A stretch of DNA of 64,000 nucleotides from Saccharomycodes ludwigii (taxonomy: Eukaryota > Ascomycota > Saccharomycetes > Saccharomycodales > Saccharomycodaceae), in NCBI RefSeq assembly GCF_020623625.1, contig NC_060201.1, positions 124,001 to 188,000 of the forward strand. The letters are read 5' to 3'. The position numbers and the translations under genes are program-made. The notes under the pieces are model-generated. The model searched no databases and was not told the origin of the DNA. It saw only the letters and a program-made list of their open reading frames with translations. Shown here piece after piece: positions 9,227 to 19,086 of this stretch (the first letter of the stretch is position 1; every line of letters starts with the position of its first letter).

Positions 9227-11773
9227 TTAGGAAAATTTAGGACTTGTTTCATCTCTTTCAATATTATCGGTATTGATTTCAGATGTGATACCAATGTGTT
9301 CATTATTATTCTTGTTTGTATCATAATACTTATTATAAAAAGGTATTATTGGTGATTGAAATTTTGGAAGTAAATATTCCCTACTAGATTTATCAGTAAT
9401 AGGAATAAATGCATCATAATTTTTTCCCGTATTTCTGGTGCCATTGATACCATTATTACTGATGTCACTGGTGCTTGAGCTGAAAAAATTACCTTTTACA
9501 TTAAAATCAACTGGTGGTAAAGTTGATGGAGGGGCCGGTGGCAGCATATTACCCACATTGTGTGGTAATACTACCGGAGAGCACGCATAATACATAAAAC
9601 ATTGTTGTGGAGGGATGATATTATTATCAATGCCATTATATCTGTAATTATCGTTTAACTCGTCCAACCAAGGCTCTTTTTTTGTATGAATTTGTTCATT
9701 CAAAACAGAGTTCGTTTCGTTACTGATACAATCATTATTTATTAGGCGTGGTGCAGGGGCACAATAATAATATGGATAAAAATAATTTGGGGTGGCTGGC
9801 AAAATAGTAGTATCTGTAGAACTATTAATGGCTGGTTTAAATGTAACAGCTGTGCTTGGGTTGAATAAATTTAATCTTTTTTCGGTATCGTCACGTTTAA
9901 AGGAAGTGGCCTCAGAACTTTGTAAAGAATTTCCACTGTCACTTTGTTCATCGTCATTATCATCATCATCATATTCCTCTTCTTCTTCTTCCTCATCCTC
10001 TTCTTCAGTGCCATCTGCTGTTTTGGACTCCAAATGGTCTTTGTTAAATGTATTGCATCCATTATTAACTAAATTTTCCGGCATAGTGAAATTTTCAAAT
10101 GGTCTATTAGCAAATGGGAACATTCCATTCATATTAATTAGGTTACCATTAGTATAAGATCCGTCTAAAAACTGGTGTCCAGGAAAAGCATTAAACATCA
10201 AGTTTGGTTTGTCTAACATAACCAAATTACCGGTGCTAATGTACTTTCCATGTTCCTTATTGTTGTTGAATAGAAAATTGTTTGGAACTCCATTTAAAAA
10301 TTGGTTGTTACAAGGATATCTTGGTCCTGTGGAGAAGTTGATGCAACCAGTAGAGGTTCTTCTATTACGATTGTTGTTATTATTATTAACACTAACAGGT
10401 GGTGGAGCCAAATTTAGAAATGGCGAATAGGTGTTACTCCTATTTTTATTATAAAACCTTTTGTTATATTCATTGTTATTGTTGTTGTCATTCATGTTAT
10501 TCCTGGAATGTGTAATCGAAGATTTCCTTTTATAGATTTCTCTATATTGCACATGCATTATTTTATTTTTGATTGTGGCATGGTTTTCTCTTTCTAAAGC
10601 AGAAGCAGCAAATTTCTCGCTGGTGTACTTAATAAAGGCAAACTTAGTTTTATTGTCATCTTTAGAATTCAAATTAATTCTGACTATTTCACCGTGGACT
10701 GAAAATCTATTATATAGTTCCTGTTTTGTGATATCAAATGGCAATTTACCAATAAAAATAGAAAACCTATCAATATTCAAAAGTGCATCGTTTGCACCGT
10801 TACAAACGACAGCGCTAATGTTGGTATTATAATTTGATCCATGTGTACCATTTTTATTTTTCAATTTATTGACCAAATTTTGATAATAGGGAACTTCAAT
10901 ATTTTGAGCCCAATCAACATTCCAAAAAGAATTACTTTTTAACCTTGCATATGCAACAATAGCATCATCTCTATAGGCAAATTGAACAAACCAACCATTT
11001 AATTTGTTATTCTTTTTGTTATTGCCAGTGTTTTCATTATTACATGAAACTAATTGTTCTACTTCACCAAAATTTTCCATTAATTTTAAGATACCATGTG
11101 AATCTAAACTCTCTTGGTTAAAAGTGGTATTATTCGAAATGTACAAAGTTCTGTTAACTCTGGCAAACTCACAACGAATGTTTCTACCATTCAACAACGA
11201 GCCATGACCAAATTTTATAGCTTTTTTCGCATCTTCGTCATTAGTATATTGAACAAAAGCATAAGGTCTATTTTCAATATCTCTTAGTACTTTAACCAAG
11301 GATATATGACCAAACTTGTTAAACATCTCTGTAACAGAAACACATAATTCGTCATCAGTTAAAGCCGACGATAAACTGGCAACAAATATGCAGGAAGATG
11401 GTCTACTGCGTGGATTTCTACTAACTTTAACATTTCCTGTATTAGCTTCAACTTCTTTTTTCATTGTTTCTTTGTTTGCAGACATAGCAAACTTATTATT
11501 TTCCATATATGTGGTTTGAATATTTTTGAGCGCTGTTTTTCCTTTCTTCTCCCCCTCTTCTTCTTCTTCTTCTTCTTCTTCTTCACTTCCTGTACGATTA
11601 GTTAAGACATCGTTAGTGGTTATATCATTCGTTATGGTATTCAAATTTGAATGAAGCAGAGATAAGCATGATTCTGTATGTTTTTGCTTTAAACGTAATT
11701 CTTTATTAGAAGAAGGTATTGCTTTACTTCCGCGCATAACTGTAGCGGGAATGAATGGAGTGGAATATTGCAT
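9227..11773 (-). CDS. RIM4: Rim4, meiotic RNA-binding protein with three RRMs
   Basis: Rim4 is a meiosis-specific RNA-binding translational repressor in S. cerevisiae. It forms amyloid-like assemblies and is needed for entry into meiosis. I place the start at 11773, preceded by an A-rich leader, giving 848 aa. The frame stays open to 11881, but that extension is a hydrophobic stretch plus a poly-Lys run made from the poly(A) leader. Three RRM-like domains follow in order near residues 125-205 (CIFVASLSSALTDDELC), 205-300 (RTLYISNN) and 335-415 (FSIFIGKLPFDITK). The rest is Asn-rich and disordered, with an acidic run near 590-620 and a Pro-rich stretch near 765-780 (LPPAPPSTLPP). Asn-rich tails are the part that aggregates in the yeast protein. 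A URS1-like site lies about 420 bp upstream. Confidence 0.9.
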   Translation of the reverse strand: MQYSTPFIPATVMRGSKAIPSSNKELRLKQKHTESCLSLLHSNLNTITNDITTNDVLTNRTGSEEEEEEEEEEGEKKGKTALKNIQTTYMENNKFAMSANKETMKKEVEANTGNVKVSRNPRSRPSSCIFVASLSSALTDDELCVSVTEMFNKFGHISLVKVLRDIENRPYAFVQYTNDEDAKKAIKFGHGSLLNGRNIRCEFARVNRTLYISNNTTFNQESLDSHGILKLMENFGEVEQLVSCNNENTGNNKKNNKLNGWFVQFAYRDDAIVAYARLKSNSFWNVDWAQNIEVPYYQNLVNKLKNKNGTHGSNYNTNISAVVCNGANDALLNIDRFSIFIGKLPFDITKQELYNRFSVHGEIVRINLNSKDDNKTKFAFIKYTSEKFAASALERENHATIKNKIMHVQYREIYKRKSSITHSRNNMNDNNNNNEYNKRFYNKNRSNTYSPFLNLAPPPVSVNNNNNNRNRRTSTGCINFSTGPRYPCNNQFLNGVPNNFLFNNNKEHGKYISTGNLVMLDKPNLMFNAFPGHQFLDGSYTNGNLINMNGMFPFANRPFENFTMPENLVNNGCNTFNKDHLESKTADGTEEEDEEEEEEEYDDDDNDDEQSDSGNSLQSSEATSFKRDDTEKRLNLFNPSTAVTFKPAINSSTDTTILPATPNYFYPYYYCAPAPRLINNDCISNETNSVLNEQIHTKKEPWLDELNDNYRYNGIDNNIIPPQQCFMYYACSPVVLPHNVGNMLPPAPPSTLPPVDFNVKGNFFSSSTSDISNNGINGTRNTGKNYDAFIPITDKSSREYLLPKFQSPIIPFYNKYYDTNKNNNEHIGITSEINTDNIERDETSPKFS

Positions 11774-13388
11774 TTTTTTTTTTTTTTTTTTAATAGACGC
11801 ACTCTTAATGTGAAAAAAACAAAGTAAAAAAAATATAGATAGAGATAAATTGCAAAGTTGATTCTTATAGTTAAGTATCAAAAGAGAAATATATATGTAT
11901 ATATTTTTTATCCTTGTTTTATTTTATTATTTTCAGTTTGATTAAAAATGAAGGTAAAGCTTTACTAAATAAAAAAAAAATTAAATAAAAATTAGTAGTA
12001 ATAATGATAAAGATACACATTATGAAGAACAAGCATATGTATATAATTATCTATAAAGTAATAATAAGGGAATAAAATGATTAATAAATATAAAAATAAA
12101 TATAAAAGGTAATTATTAAACATTTATTACTCTCCTTTTATATAATTTTTTTTTTTACCTTTTTTTTTTTTTCCTTATGAATCTACAAATATTTTGCCGC
12201 CGAGGTTTAACTTGGGAATATACTTTGCTTTCACCCTCTTAGTTGACTTGAATGTGAAAAAGGTGCTGAACGGCGTCTAAGATTATAAATTAAAATATAT
12301 ATATTTATATATGTAACATGTGTCATTGGCGGTAGTAGTAATATTATCTTCAGGTGAGAAGAGAATGGCGATGAGAATAAATAGTACACTCCATATTAAA
12401 ATAAAAATTAAAAAAAAAAAAAATTATTAGTAACAAATAATACATACTAAAAAAAAAAAAAAAAAAAAAAAAAAACAAGGTATAAGCATATCATATTGGC
12501 TACTTTCTAAGTATTACTCTTATTTTTGTTTGGTAATATCATCAAAATGGATTGAAAGTAACCCTCTTTTTCCTTACATCTTTTATATGGAGCCTTGCCA
12601 TGTAGTCCCTTAGTCTCCACAGTAGTGCTCGTACTGACACAGTTAATTTAAAAAACAAATCACGTATTTATACAAATATACTCACGTTTCAGTATGAATA
12701 TTATATTGCCTTTTAAAGACAACACCCAAACAATAAATAATTACTAGAGATAAGAACAAGGAGACTTTCACACTATTTAATTGGAAAATATCAAATATGC
12801 AAAAAAGCTGATTCTATTGTGATTGTGTGTTACCGTACTATAATTTGCGGAATAGCCTAGAATTAGATCCTTCGCACACTTTAATCGGAAAACAGAAAAA
12901 AAAAAAAAAAAAACTGCGGTATCTTTGATCCACGCATTTTCTGTAAACCATTAATAAAACTAAACATTTGTTTATTTTTAGCATTCCCCACTTTTGTAGA
13001 AAAGTCGGTTGATCTATAAAAGAGACAACTTAACTTTTTAAAAAAAATACGCTATGTTACAACTAATAAATGCCGATTAAAAAAAAAAAAAATACTACGT
13101 TCTTTTCCATTTTTTAACAGCAGTTAACCGGTATATTTGACTGGCTCTATTCTACATATTATTAAGATGGTTACTTTTTTTCTCAAAAATTTCCGCAGTA
13201 GGCTTAATTCGGGATAACTCGCAATAACTACAGGTTCAGATTTTGGTAATCAATTTCTTGTTTTGTTTGAGATTTTATATAAGGTAAATATAAAGTAATA
13301 ATCAAGGAGATATCCTTCTGGATATTCACCCTTTTTATATTTTTCTCTTGGTGCTTTTAGCTTTTATTATTATTTGTGGTATTCTCGT
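11774..13388. other. Long intergenic region upstream of RIM4
   Basis: About 1.6 kb without a coding frame. It carries the RIM4 promoter on its left side, including the URS1-like site at 12194-12203, and several A tracts (12454-12475 and 12895-12913). The stretch 12480-13380 is less AT-rich than its surroundings and could be old, unrecognisable repeat or gene debris. SNF6 and YHL026C, which lie between RIM4 and RIM101 in S. cerevisiae, were not seen here. Confidence 0.5.
12194..12203. promoter_or_regulatory. URS1-like (Ume6) site upstream of RIM4
   Basis: TTGCCGCCGA matches the URS1 consensus TAGCCGCCGA at nine of ten positions, including the whole GCCGCCGA core. It lies about 420 bp upstream of the chosen RIM4 start, in otherwise very AT-rich DNA. 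URS1 is bound by Ume6, which represses early meiotic genes in vegetative cells and helps switch them on through Ime1. RIM4 is an early meiotic gene. Confidence 0.55.
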
Positions 13389-13880
13389 TGTTGTATTGTA
13401 CTTATAAGTTATAATTGTACTGTATATTTCATAAGCACCTCTTATTGTTAATTGTGTGAGTATGTCAAATTTTTGAGTTATGGATGTATAGTAAGTTTAT
13501 GTTCACCCTATTCTAGGAAATTATATGTTATGAAGTAGAATTGTGTTTATCACGGTTTATACGAGACGCAAGTACTTCCGAGAATACAGAGAGTACTAAA
13601 CATACGAAGATAGCCGCAAGAAGGAAAATATGCCTGGCAGACAACGATGAAACATTGGAAAAAGTTAATACAAACATAAGGTAAAAGGTGAAAAGAAATC
13701 ATATATAAAGAGATGATTTATTTAGGGTAGTTGATTATGAAAATGTATAAGTTATAGTTTTATTAGTTAAAAAGTATATAAAAGATCAAGTAACAAACTA
13801 TTACATCTGTCTTGATATAAATAGTAACAAAACCTGTTTACTAAACCTGTCTCTCACTATATCCCTTCTGTGACACAACA
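13389..13880 (+). mobile_element. Possible solo LTR (Ty3/gypsy-like) upstream of tRNA-Glu
   Basis: The segment begins TGTTGTATTG and ends TGACACAACA, so its ends form the TGTTGT/ACAACA inverted terminus used by Ty3 sigma-type LTRs. It is about 492 bp and ends 13 bp before the mature tRNA-Glu gene, which is where Ty3-type integration occurs. A TATA-like GTATATAAAAG lies about 105 bp before the 3' end, as in an LTR promoter. Against this, the flanking five bases (CTCGT and ATTAT) do not form a target duplication, and no second copy is present in the window. If real, it is an old solo LTR with no internal region. Confidence 0.35.
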
Positions 13881-13893
13881 ATTATAAATAATT

Positions 13894-13965
13894 TCCGATA
13901 TAGTGTAGCGGCTATCACATCACGCTTTCACCGTGGAGATCGGGGTTCGACTCCCCGTATCGGAG
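13894..13965 (+). tRNA. tRNA-Glu (anticodon UUC)
   Basis: A 72-bp gene with a complete cloverleaf. The acceptor arm TCCGATA pairs with TATCGGA and is followed by discriminator G. The anticodon loop in CGCTTTCACCG gives TTC. The T arm is GGGGTTCGACTCCCC. The A box (TAGTGTAGCGG) and B box (GGTTCGACTCC) are intact. It has no intron. It is nearly identical to the standard yeast tRNA-Glu(UUC). A T tract near 13997-14006 can end Pol III transcription. Confidence 0.97.
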
Positions 13966-14242
13966 TAATTTCTTGTCTTATTGATATAAGATATTTATTT
14001 TTTTTTAATTATTTTGTAGTGACTATTTGTAATTGAACGAATTACCGCTACGCGTCACGCATTATAAAAAAAAAAAAATCCAAGAAAAAACAATGCCGAT
14101 TCTATTCATTAATCGTTTGATATTAAACTATATTTACAAAATGACACATCTAATATAAAATAAAAATTAAAAAATATAAATAAATTATTAAACATAAAAC
14201 ATTAAGACAAAAATACAACATTATAATAATTAATCATCTCCC

Positions 14243-16978
14243 TCAATCTAAATCAATTGCATCATTTCCAGACATATCATCATCATCATCATCATCAATA
14301 TCCATGTCATCGATTGTTGATTCGTGATTAGGTAAAACATCCAAAACTTCCTCACCCTTCTTGCTTTTGTCGGCACTGTCAGCACTGTCAGCACCTTTGG
14401 TTAAAACAACACGAACAGTTTCCTTGTCTTTAATTTCTCCCTTCAAAATTCTGATGGCCAACTTGTTTAAAACTTCATTTTGAATCAATCTGTTCAATGG
14501 TCTGGCACCCATATCCTCACTATAACCATATTTACATAAAAAGTCTTTAGCTTCCTGAGATACGTCCAATTTGTAATGTTTATCATTTTCTTCAAATCTA
14601 TGTTCAATCTCTTTCAAACGAATATCTACAATCTTGCCAATAGACTTGTGCGACAATTTGTTGAAAACAACAATGCTGCTAATTCTATTCAAAAGTTCTG
14701 GTCTGAAATGTGCTCTAACAGCAGTCATAACTAGTTCTTTGGTTGCATCATTAACCTTAGCACCTGGCTGTTGGGCAATGAATTGAGCACCCAAGTTGGA
14801 TGTCATGATAACAATAGCGTTGGAACAATCGATGGTGACACCTTGACTAGATGTAATAATACCGTCATCCAACATTTGCAACATGATATTCAACACATCT
14901 GGGTGCGCCTTTTCCACCTCATCAAATAACAATACAGAGTAAGGTCTATTCTTTAATTGATTGGTCAACATACCACCCTCTTCGTAGCCGATATAACCCT
15001 TTTGACTACCCAACAACTTGGCGATGGAATGTTTTTCACCCAACTCTGAACAATCAATTCTGATCATAGCAGTTTCATCGTTAAATAAAAATCCGGCCAA
15101 CTTCTTGGCTAACTCGGTCTTACCACTACCACTTAAACCTAAGAACAAGAACGAGGCTGGCTGTCTTGGATTTCCTAACCCTGATCTGGACAATCTCACT
15201 GCATTGGAAACAGCTTTAACAGCCTCAGATTGACCAACAACTTCACTAGATAAGTCCTTCTCCATATGAACCAATTTCTCGTTCTCAGATTCAGTCAATT
15301 TCTTAACTGGAATACCAGTTAATCTTGCTGCAGTCTCGGAAATAGTGCCGCTATCAACAACGTTCTGAATCAAAGAGTCGCTGCCAGCTTGGATTTCCTC
15401 TTCAGCCACTTTCATTTCTAACTCCTCAATCTTCGTTTTAATGTCTGGAATAGCAAAGAACCTTAAATCAGCAGCAGTGGTAGTGTCATTTCTACGTTCT
15501 GCATCAACAGCTTTGTTTTCTAGTTCATCCAATTTCTTTTTGGCTTTTGTCAACTCCGAGTGACCTTCCCTTTCTTGTTCATAACGTAATCTTATTGGCT
15601 CCAACTCCTCATTCAACTCGGCTTCCTTCTTCTTAGCTTGCTTCAATCTCTTCTTGGTAGTAGGATCGGCATCTTCATCTCTTTCTAAAGCCTTAATTTC
15701 AACCTGAATCAATTGCAATTGACGCTCCTTCGAATCCAATTCTTCAGGCTTAGAATCACGAGCAACAGCGACACCTGCACAGGAAATATCAACTAAATCA
15801 ATGGCAGAATCTGGCAATCTTCTATAAGTTAAATATCTCTTGGCCAATTGAGCAGCGGTTACCAAAGCACTATCCAAAATCCTAACACCATGATGAATTT
15901 CATACTTTGGTTGCAACCCTCTTAAAATAGCAACAGTCTCCCTCACAGTAGGTTCGGGAACACTAATTTTTTGGAATCTTCTCTCAAAAGCACCATCTTT
16001 TTCAATGATAGCTCTGTATTCATTGTTGGTGGTGGCACCGATAACCTTTAAACCACCCCTGGACAAAGCTGGTTTCAAAATATTTGCGGCATCATCTTTA
16101 CCATTGCCCATCAACATATGGATTTCATCAATGAAAAGGATAATTAAGCTTTTGGATTCTTCAATCTCTTTGATAACACCTTTCAATCTTTCTTCAAAAT
16201 CCCCCTTATACTTGGCACCAGCGGTTAAAGCAGCCAAATCCAAACTAAACAACCTGGCATTTTGTAAAATGGTTGGAACATCATCATCAACAATCCTTTG
16301 AGCAACACCTTCGATGATAGCAGTCTTACCAATACCTGGTTCACCAATCAAACATGGATTAGATTTGATTCTTCTAGCCAAAACTCTAATTGTACTTCTG
16401 ATTTCTTCTTCTCTCCCAATCACAGGATCTAACTTACCTAGTCTAGCTTGTTCAGTCATATCAATGGCGTACTTGTTTAAATATTCTAATGGTTCATTAG
16501 TATCAGCACCACGAGAGTCAATTCTACTATTACCTCTCAACAATAAGGCCTGCTGTTTAATTGCTTCAACATCGATACCAGCGTCTTTAAAAATTTGTTT
16601 GATGGAGGAATCGTCCAACAAGGCAAATAAAATATGATCCTGAGCAATAAAGGAATCCTTCTGTTGTTTGGCAAGTTTAGAAGCGTTTTGAAGGACCTGG
16701 CCTGTAGCATAGCTTGGCGTTACTTGAGCTGGAGCCGGATTCTGTGCAGGAATACGAACAAAATTCGAATTGACTAACTTTTTAAATTTTTCGTAATCAT
16801 AACGGGCATTCTCAATTAAATTCTCGACGTATGGTTTAGAACCATCTTCCGGAGTTTGAATGTAAGCAGCTAAAATATGAACAGGAGTTAGTTGAGGATG
16901 TTGGTGATCCTGTGCTAATTTCTGAGCAATTGTAATAATATTTAAAGCTCTGTCAGTAAACTGGCTTTCTTCGTTCAT
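14243..16978 (-). CDS. HSP104: Hsp104, Clp/HSP100 protein disaggregase
   Basis: This 911-aa protein has almost the length of S. cerevisiae Hsp104 (908 aa) and aligns from end to end by eye. It is the hexameric ATP-driven disaggregase of cytosol and nucleus, which works with Hsp70/Hsp40 in heat tolerance and prion propagation. Features in order: an N-terminal Clp repeat domain (about 1-150); NBD1 with Walker A GEPGIGKT near 212-219 and Walker B ILFIDEIH; the coiled-coil middle domain (about 410-530); NBD2 with GLSGSGKTE near 615-623 and VLLFDEVEKAHP; and an acidic tail ending DDMSGNDAIDLD, comparable to the Tpr-cochaperone-binding tail of the yeast protein. It lies beside ISA1, as in S. cerevisiae. 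Confidence 0.98.
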   Translation of the reverse strand: MNEESQFTDRALNIITIAQKLAQDHQHPQLTPVHILAAYIQTPEDGSKPYVENLIENARYDYEKFKKLVNSNFVRIPAQNPAPAQVTPSYATGQVLQNASKLAKQQKDSFIAQDHILFALLDDSSIKQIFKDAGIDVEAIKQQALLLRGNSRIDSRGADTNEPLEYLNKYAIDMTEQARLGKLDPVIGREEEIRSTIRVLARRIKSNPCLIGEPGIGKTAIIEGVAQRIVDDDVPTILQNARLFSLDLAALTAGAKYKGDFEERLKGVIKEIEESKSLIILFIDEIHMLMGNGKDDAANILKPALSRGGLKVIGATTNNEYRAIIEKDGAFERRFQKISVPEPTVRETVAILRGLQPKYEIHHGVRILDSALVTAAQLAKRYLTYRRLPDSAIDLVDISCAGVAVARDSKPEELDSKERQLQLIQVEIKALERDEDADPTTKKRLKQAKKKEAELNEELEPIRLRYEQEREGHSELTKAKKKLDELENKAVDAERRNDTTTAADLRFFAIPDIKTKIEELEMKVAEEEIQAGSDSLIQNVVDSGTISETAARLTGIPVKKLTESENEKLVHMEKDLSSEVVGQSEAVKAVSNAVRLSRSGLGNPRQPASFLFLGLSGSGKTELAKKLAGFLFNDETAMIRIDCSELGEKHSIAKLLGSQKGYIGYEEGGMLTNQLKNRPYSVLLFDEVEKAHPDVLNIMLQMLDDGIITSSQGVTIDCSNAIVIMTSNLGAQFIAQQPGAKVNDATKELVMTAVRAHFRPELLNRISSIVVFNKLSHKSIGKIVDIRLKEIEHRFEENDKHYKLDVSQEAKDFLCKYGYSEDMGARPLNRLIQNEVLNKLAIRILKGEIKDKETVRVVLTKGADSADSADKSKKGEEVLDVLPNHESTIDDMDIDDDDDDDMSGNDAIDLD

Positions 16979-17830
16979 TATGTAATTTTTTTGTATTTGT
17001 ATTTGTAGTTATTTATTTTTTTTTTTCTTGTTTTTCCTTGTTTGTGTTTTGTAGTTACAACATATAAGTCTTAAAAGAATGTGGACAAATGATTAGACTT
17101 TGAGAAAGGGAAAGGATGGATAGAAACAAAAGAGAGAGAAATTAGTTCCTTTATATAATGTTAGAAGAAGAAAATAAAAAATAAAAAATAAACTTTGATT
17201 AAAGGGGGGGGGGATAAAGGGTTTTAATAATAGAATTTGTATTGGGAAAGGAAAAAAAGAAAAGAAAAGAAAAGAAAAAAAAAAAAAAAAAAAAAAGTAA
17301 ACAAGAAAAAAAGAAGGAATTATCTAGCTATTGGTTAGTTTCAATAACTACGAAAAACCTATGTTTAGATATCATCCCCCTTTATGTTCGAGATAGTTCG
17401 AGTAGGTTTCTGATACTTTACATGCCCCCTTAATAGAATCCTGAGATCTTTGCTAGCCTTCGTAAAAAAATAATTATGGGGTAGTAATTAAACAAGGCGA
17501 ACAAATAGAAACGTGCGTATAAAACTTTATTCCAGATGAAACGAGAACGAAAAAAGAAAAAAAGAAAAAAAATCATATTTGCTCGAACATTCCAGTAAAA
17601 AAAAAAAAAAAAACAATATGTTATTACCATTTTTTTTTTTTTTTTTTCTCTTTTGAGCATAAGAAGAAGACTGGCCTTACAACCCCTTTCTTACATTATT
17701 TGACTGGTTTGTTCTTAGCGAAAGTTAAATTACATTGACTCTTAAAATAGATGTGTTATGTGTAAGACCAATTTTTGTACAGATTGGGAAACATTCGATA
17801 TTATTTTATACATATTGATTTCCAAACACT
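16979..17830 (-). promoter_or_regulatory. HSP104 promoter region
   Basis: Read on the minus strand, a TATA box (TATATAAAG, plus-strand 17149-17157) lies about 175 bp before the start codon. An AGGGG stress element is contained in the G run at 17203-17212. A heat-shock-type GAAcaTTC dimer lies at 17585-17592, with a looser TTCcaGAt near 17530. This set fits stress-induced transcription by Msn2/4 and Hsf1. The TATA call is the firmest; the heat-shock element is distant (about 610 bp) and has only two good units. Confidence 0.5.
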
Positions 17831-18429
17831 CTAGATAAATAGCCCGATAAGGGTAAATAAAAATGTGTGTAATTGAATTTGAAAGTTTGACAATCCCATA
17901 TTAGAGTATCCGTCCTTATTATTAGATTGAAAGACTTTCGTGTTTTTATTATTAATAAATTCTGATTTGAAGTCTCCAATAACTTTTTCTGAACTTTCAT
18001 AATCAGTTTTTCGTTTTTGCATTTTTTTTTTTTTTTCAGCTCAACTTCAGCAGTGTACCCAACTTTTTTGGTAGACATACAGTAGATTGTGCTATTTTCC
18101 ATAGGCTTTATGAAGGACCGAGCTTCTTTTGCTTGATTGATTAAGTTCAAGTCCCTTGGTTTATTTACTTGGTAAATATTAGAATAAAGGACAATACCCC
18201 CAGTAATGTTGAAATTAATATAGTTCTAGAAATTTGCTTTATAAATCACATCAGTAGGATTATTATTAATTATTGGTGCCAAGCAAAATGTTGAATAATC
18301 CGTCGTTCCTGATGTTTTTTGTAATGGCTTAGTTGACATTTCTAATTCACTAACAATAGTGCTTGAACTAGACCATGGTTTAGTTGCTAACATTAATAAG
18401 ATAGATATTAGAATAGATCTAGAATGCAT
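17831..18429 (-). pseudogene. Relic of a small secreted or wall protein gene
   Basis: On the minus strand a frame opens at 18429 with a typical secretion signal, MHSRSILISILLMLATKPWS. The protein-like text that follows has Thr/Ser/Asn-rich sequence, Cys residues and N-glycosylation sequons (for example NITGG and ENSTIYC). The last part, ending 17831, finishes in a hydrophobic stretch (FLFTLIGLFI) of the kind seen in GPI-anchor signals. The reading is interrupted about twice, once near a long A run, so it looks like a decayed gene of roughly 190-200 codons. No family was recognised. A sequencing error in the homopolymer could account for one interruption. S. cerevisiae has no gene at this spot between HSP104 and ISA1. 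Confidence 0.4.
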
Positions 18430-18864
18430 AGCTAGATATTTACTCGTGCCTATACAAGTATTTTATTTGATGTTTTATGTTTTGCTTGTTTTTGATAGTC
18501 GAATGAATTTAAACTTGCTTGTACGAATATAATGCAAATTATTCTATAAATTATGTGTATATATAACTATTTATGTACGTATAAGTAAAATAAAAGAAAT
18601 ATTTAAATGAGTTGAACATTGTAAATACAAAGACAAGAAATATTATTGTATATATACATATTTTTTAATGATTTGGCTATTTTAGTGTCAATCAACTATA
18701 AAGGGTTTATTGTGTAAAATTTACTGGGATAAACATATATATTTCCCTCTTTCTTAGAGGCTACTAATTTTATTATAATAGCGAAACAAAAAAGGGGATA
18801 ACACAGATACGTAAAAGAAAAAAGGAAAAAAGGTTAAGATAACATTACTTAGTTAAGCAGTTAA

Positions 18865-18935
<71 letters not shown>

Positions 18936-19086
18936 ACAGAAGTATGAAATTTCTGCAATTTTTTTTCTTTTTGTAAAAAAAAAAGTGGATAAATTGATTG
19001 CTACAATAGGACAGTTGAGCACATCATAATAAATAAATCAAATAAATAAATAAATATATAAAATTTCCCCTGATCTTTACTATATA
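18430..19086. other. Intergenic region downstream of ISA1
   Basis: About 650 bp of AT-rich sequence with no coding frame, containing the TAAA array at 18865-18936 and a smaller AAAT-rich stretch at 19028-19055. It would hold the promoter of the relic gene and the ISA1 3' end. Confidence 0.5.
18865..18936. repeat. (TAAA)18 microsatellite
   Basis: Eighteen uninterrupted copies of TAAA (72 bp) lie in the non-coding gap between ISA1 and the relic gene. A perfect array of this length is likely to vary in copy number between strains. Confidence 0.95.

Noticed and set aside
11774-11881. 36-residue N-terminal extension of RIM4
   Set aside because: It is formed by the T/A-rich leader: a hydrophobic stretch followed by a Lys run from the poly(A) just before the ATG at 11773. 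The downstream start better fits a cytoplasmic RNA-binding protein.
17242-17660. Short frames on both strands upstream of HSP104
   Set aside because: They are built from A/T homopolymers in the HSP104 promoter and lack any protein-like segment.
18473-18483. TTTTATGTTTT, a perfect match to the S. cerevisiae origin consensus
   Set aside because: Such 11-mers arise often by chance in DNA this rich in A and T, and origin consensus differs between yeast lineages. No flanking support was seen.
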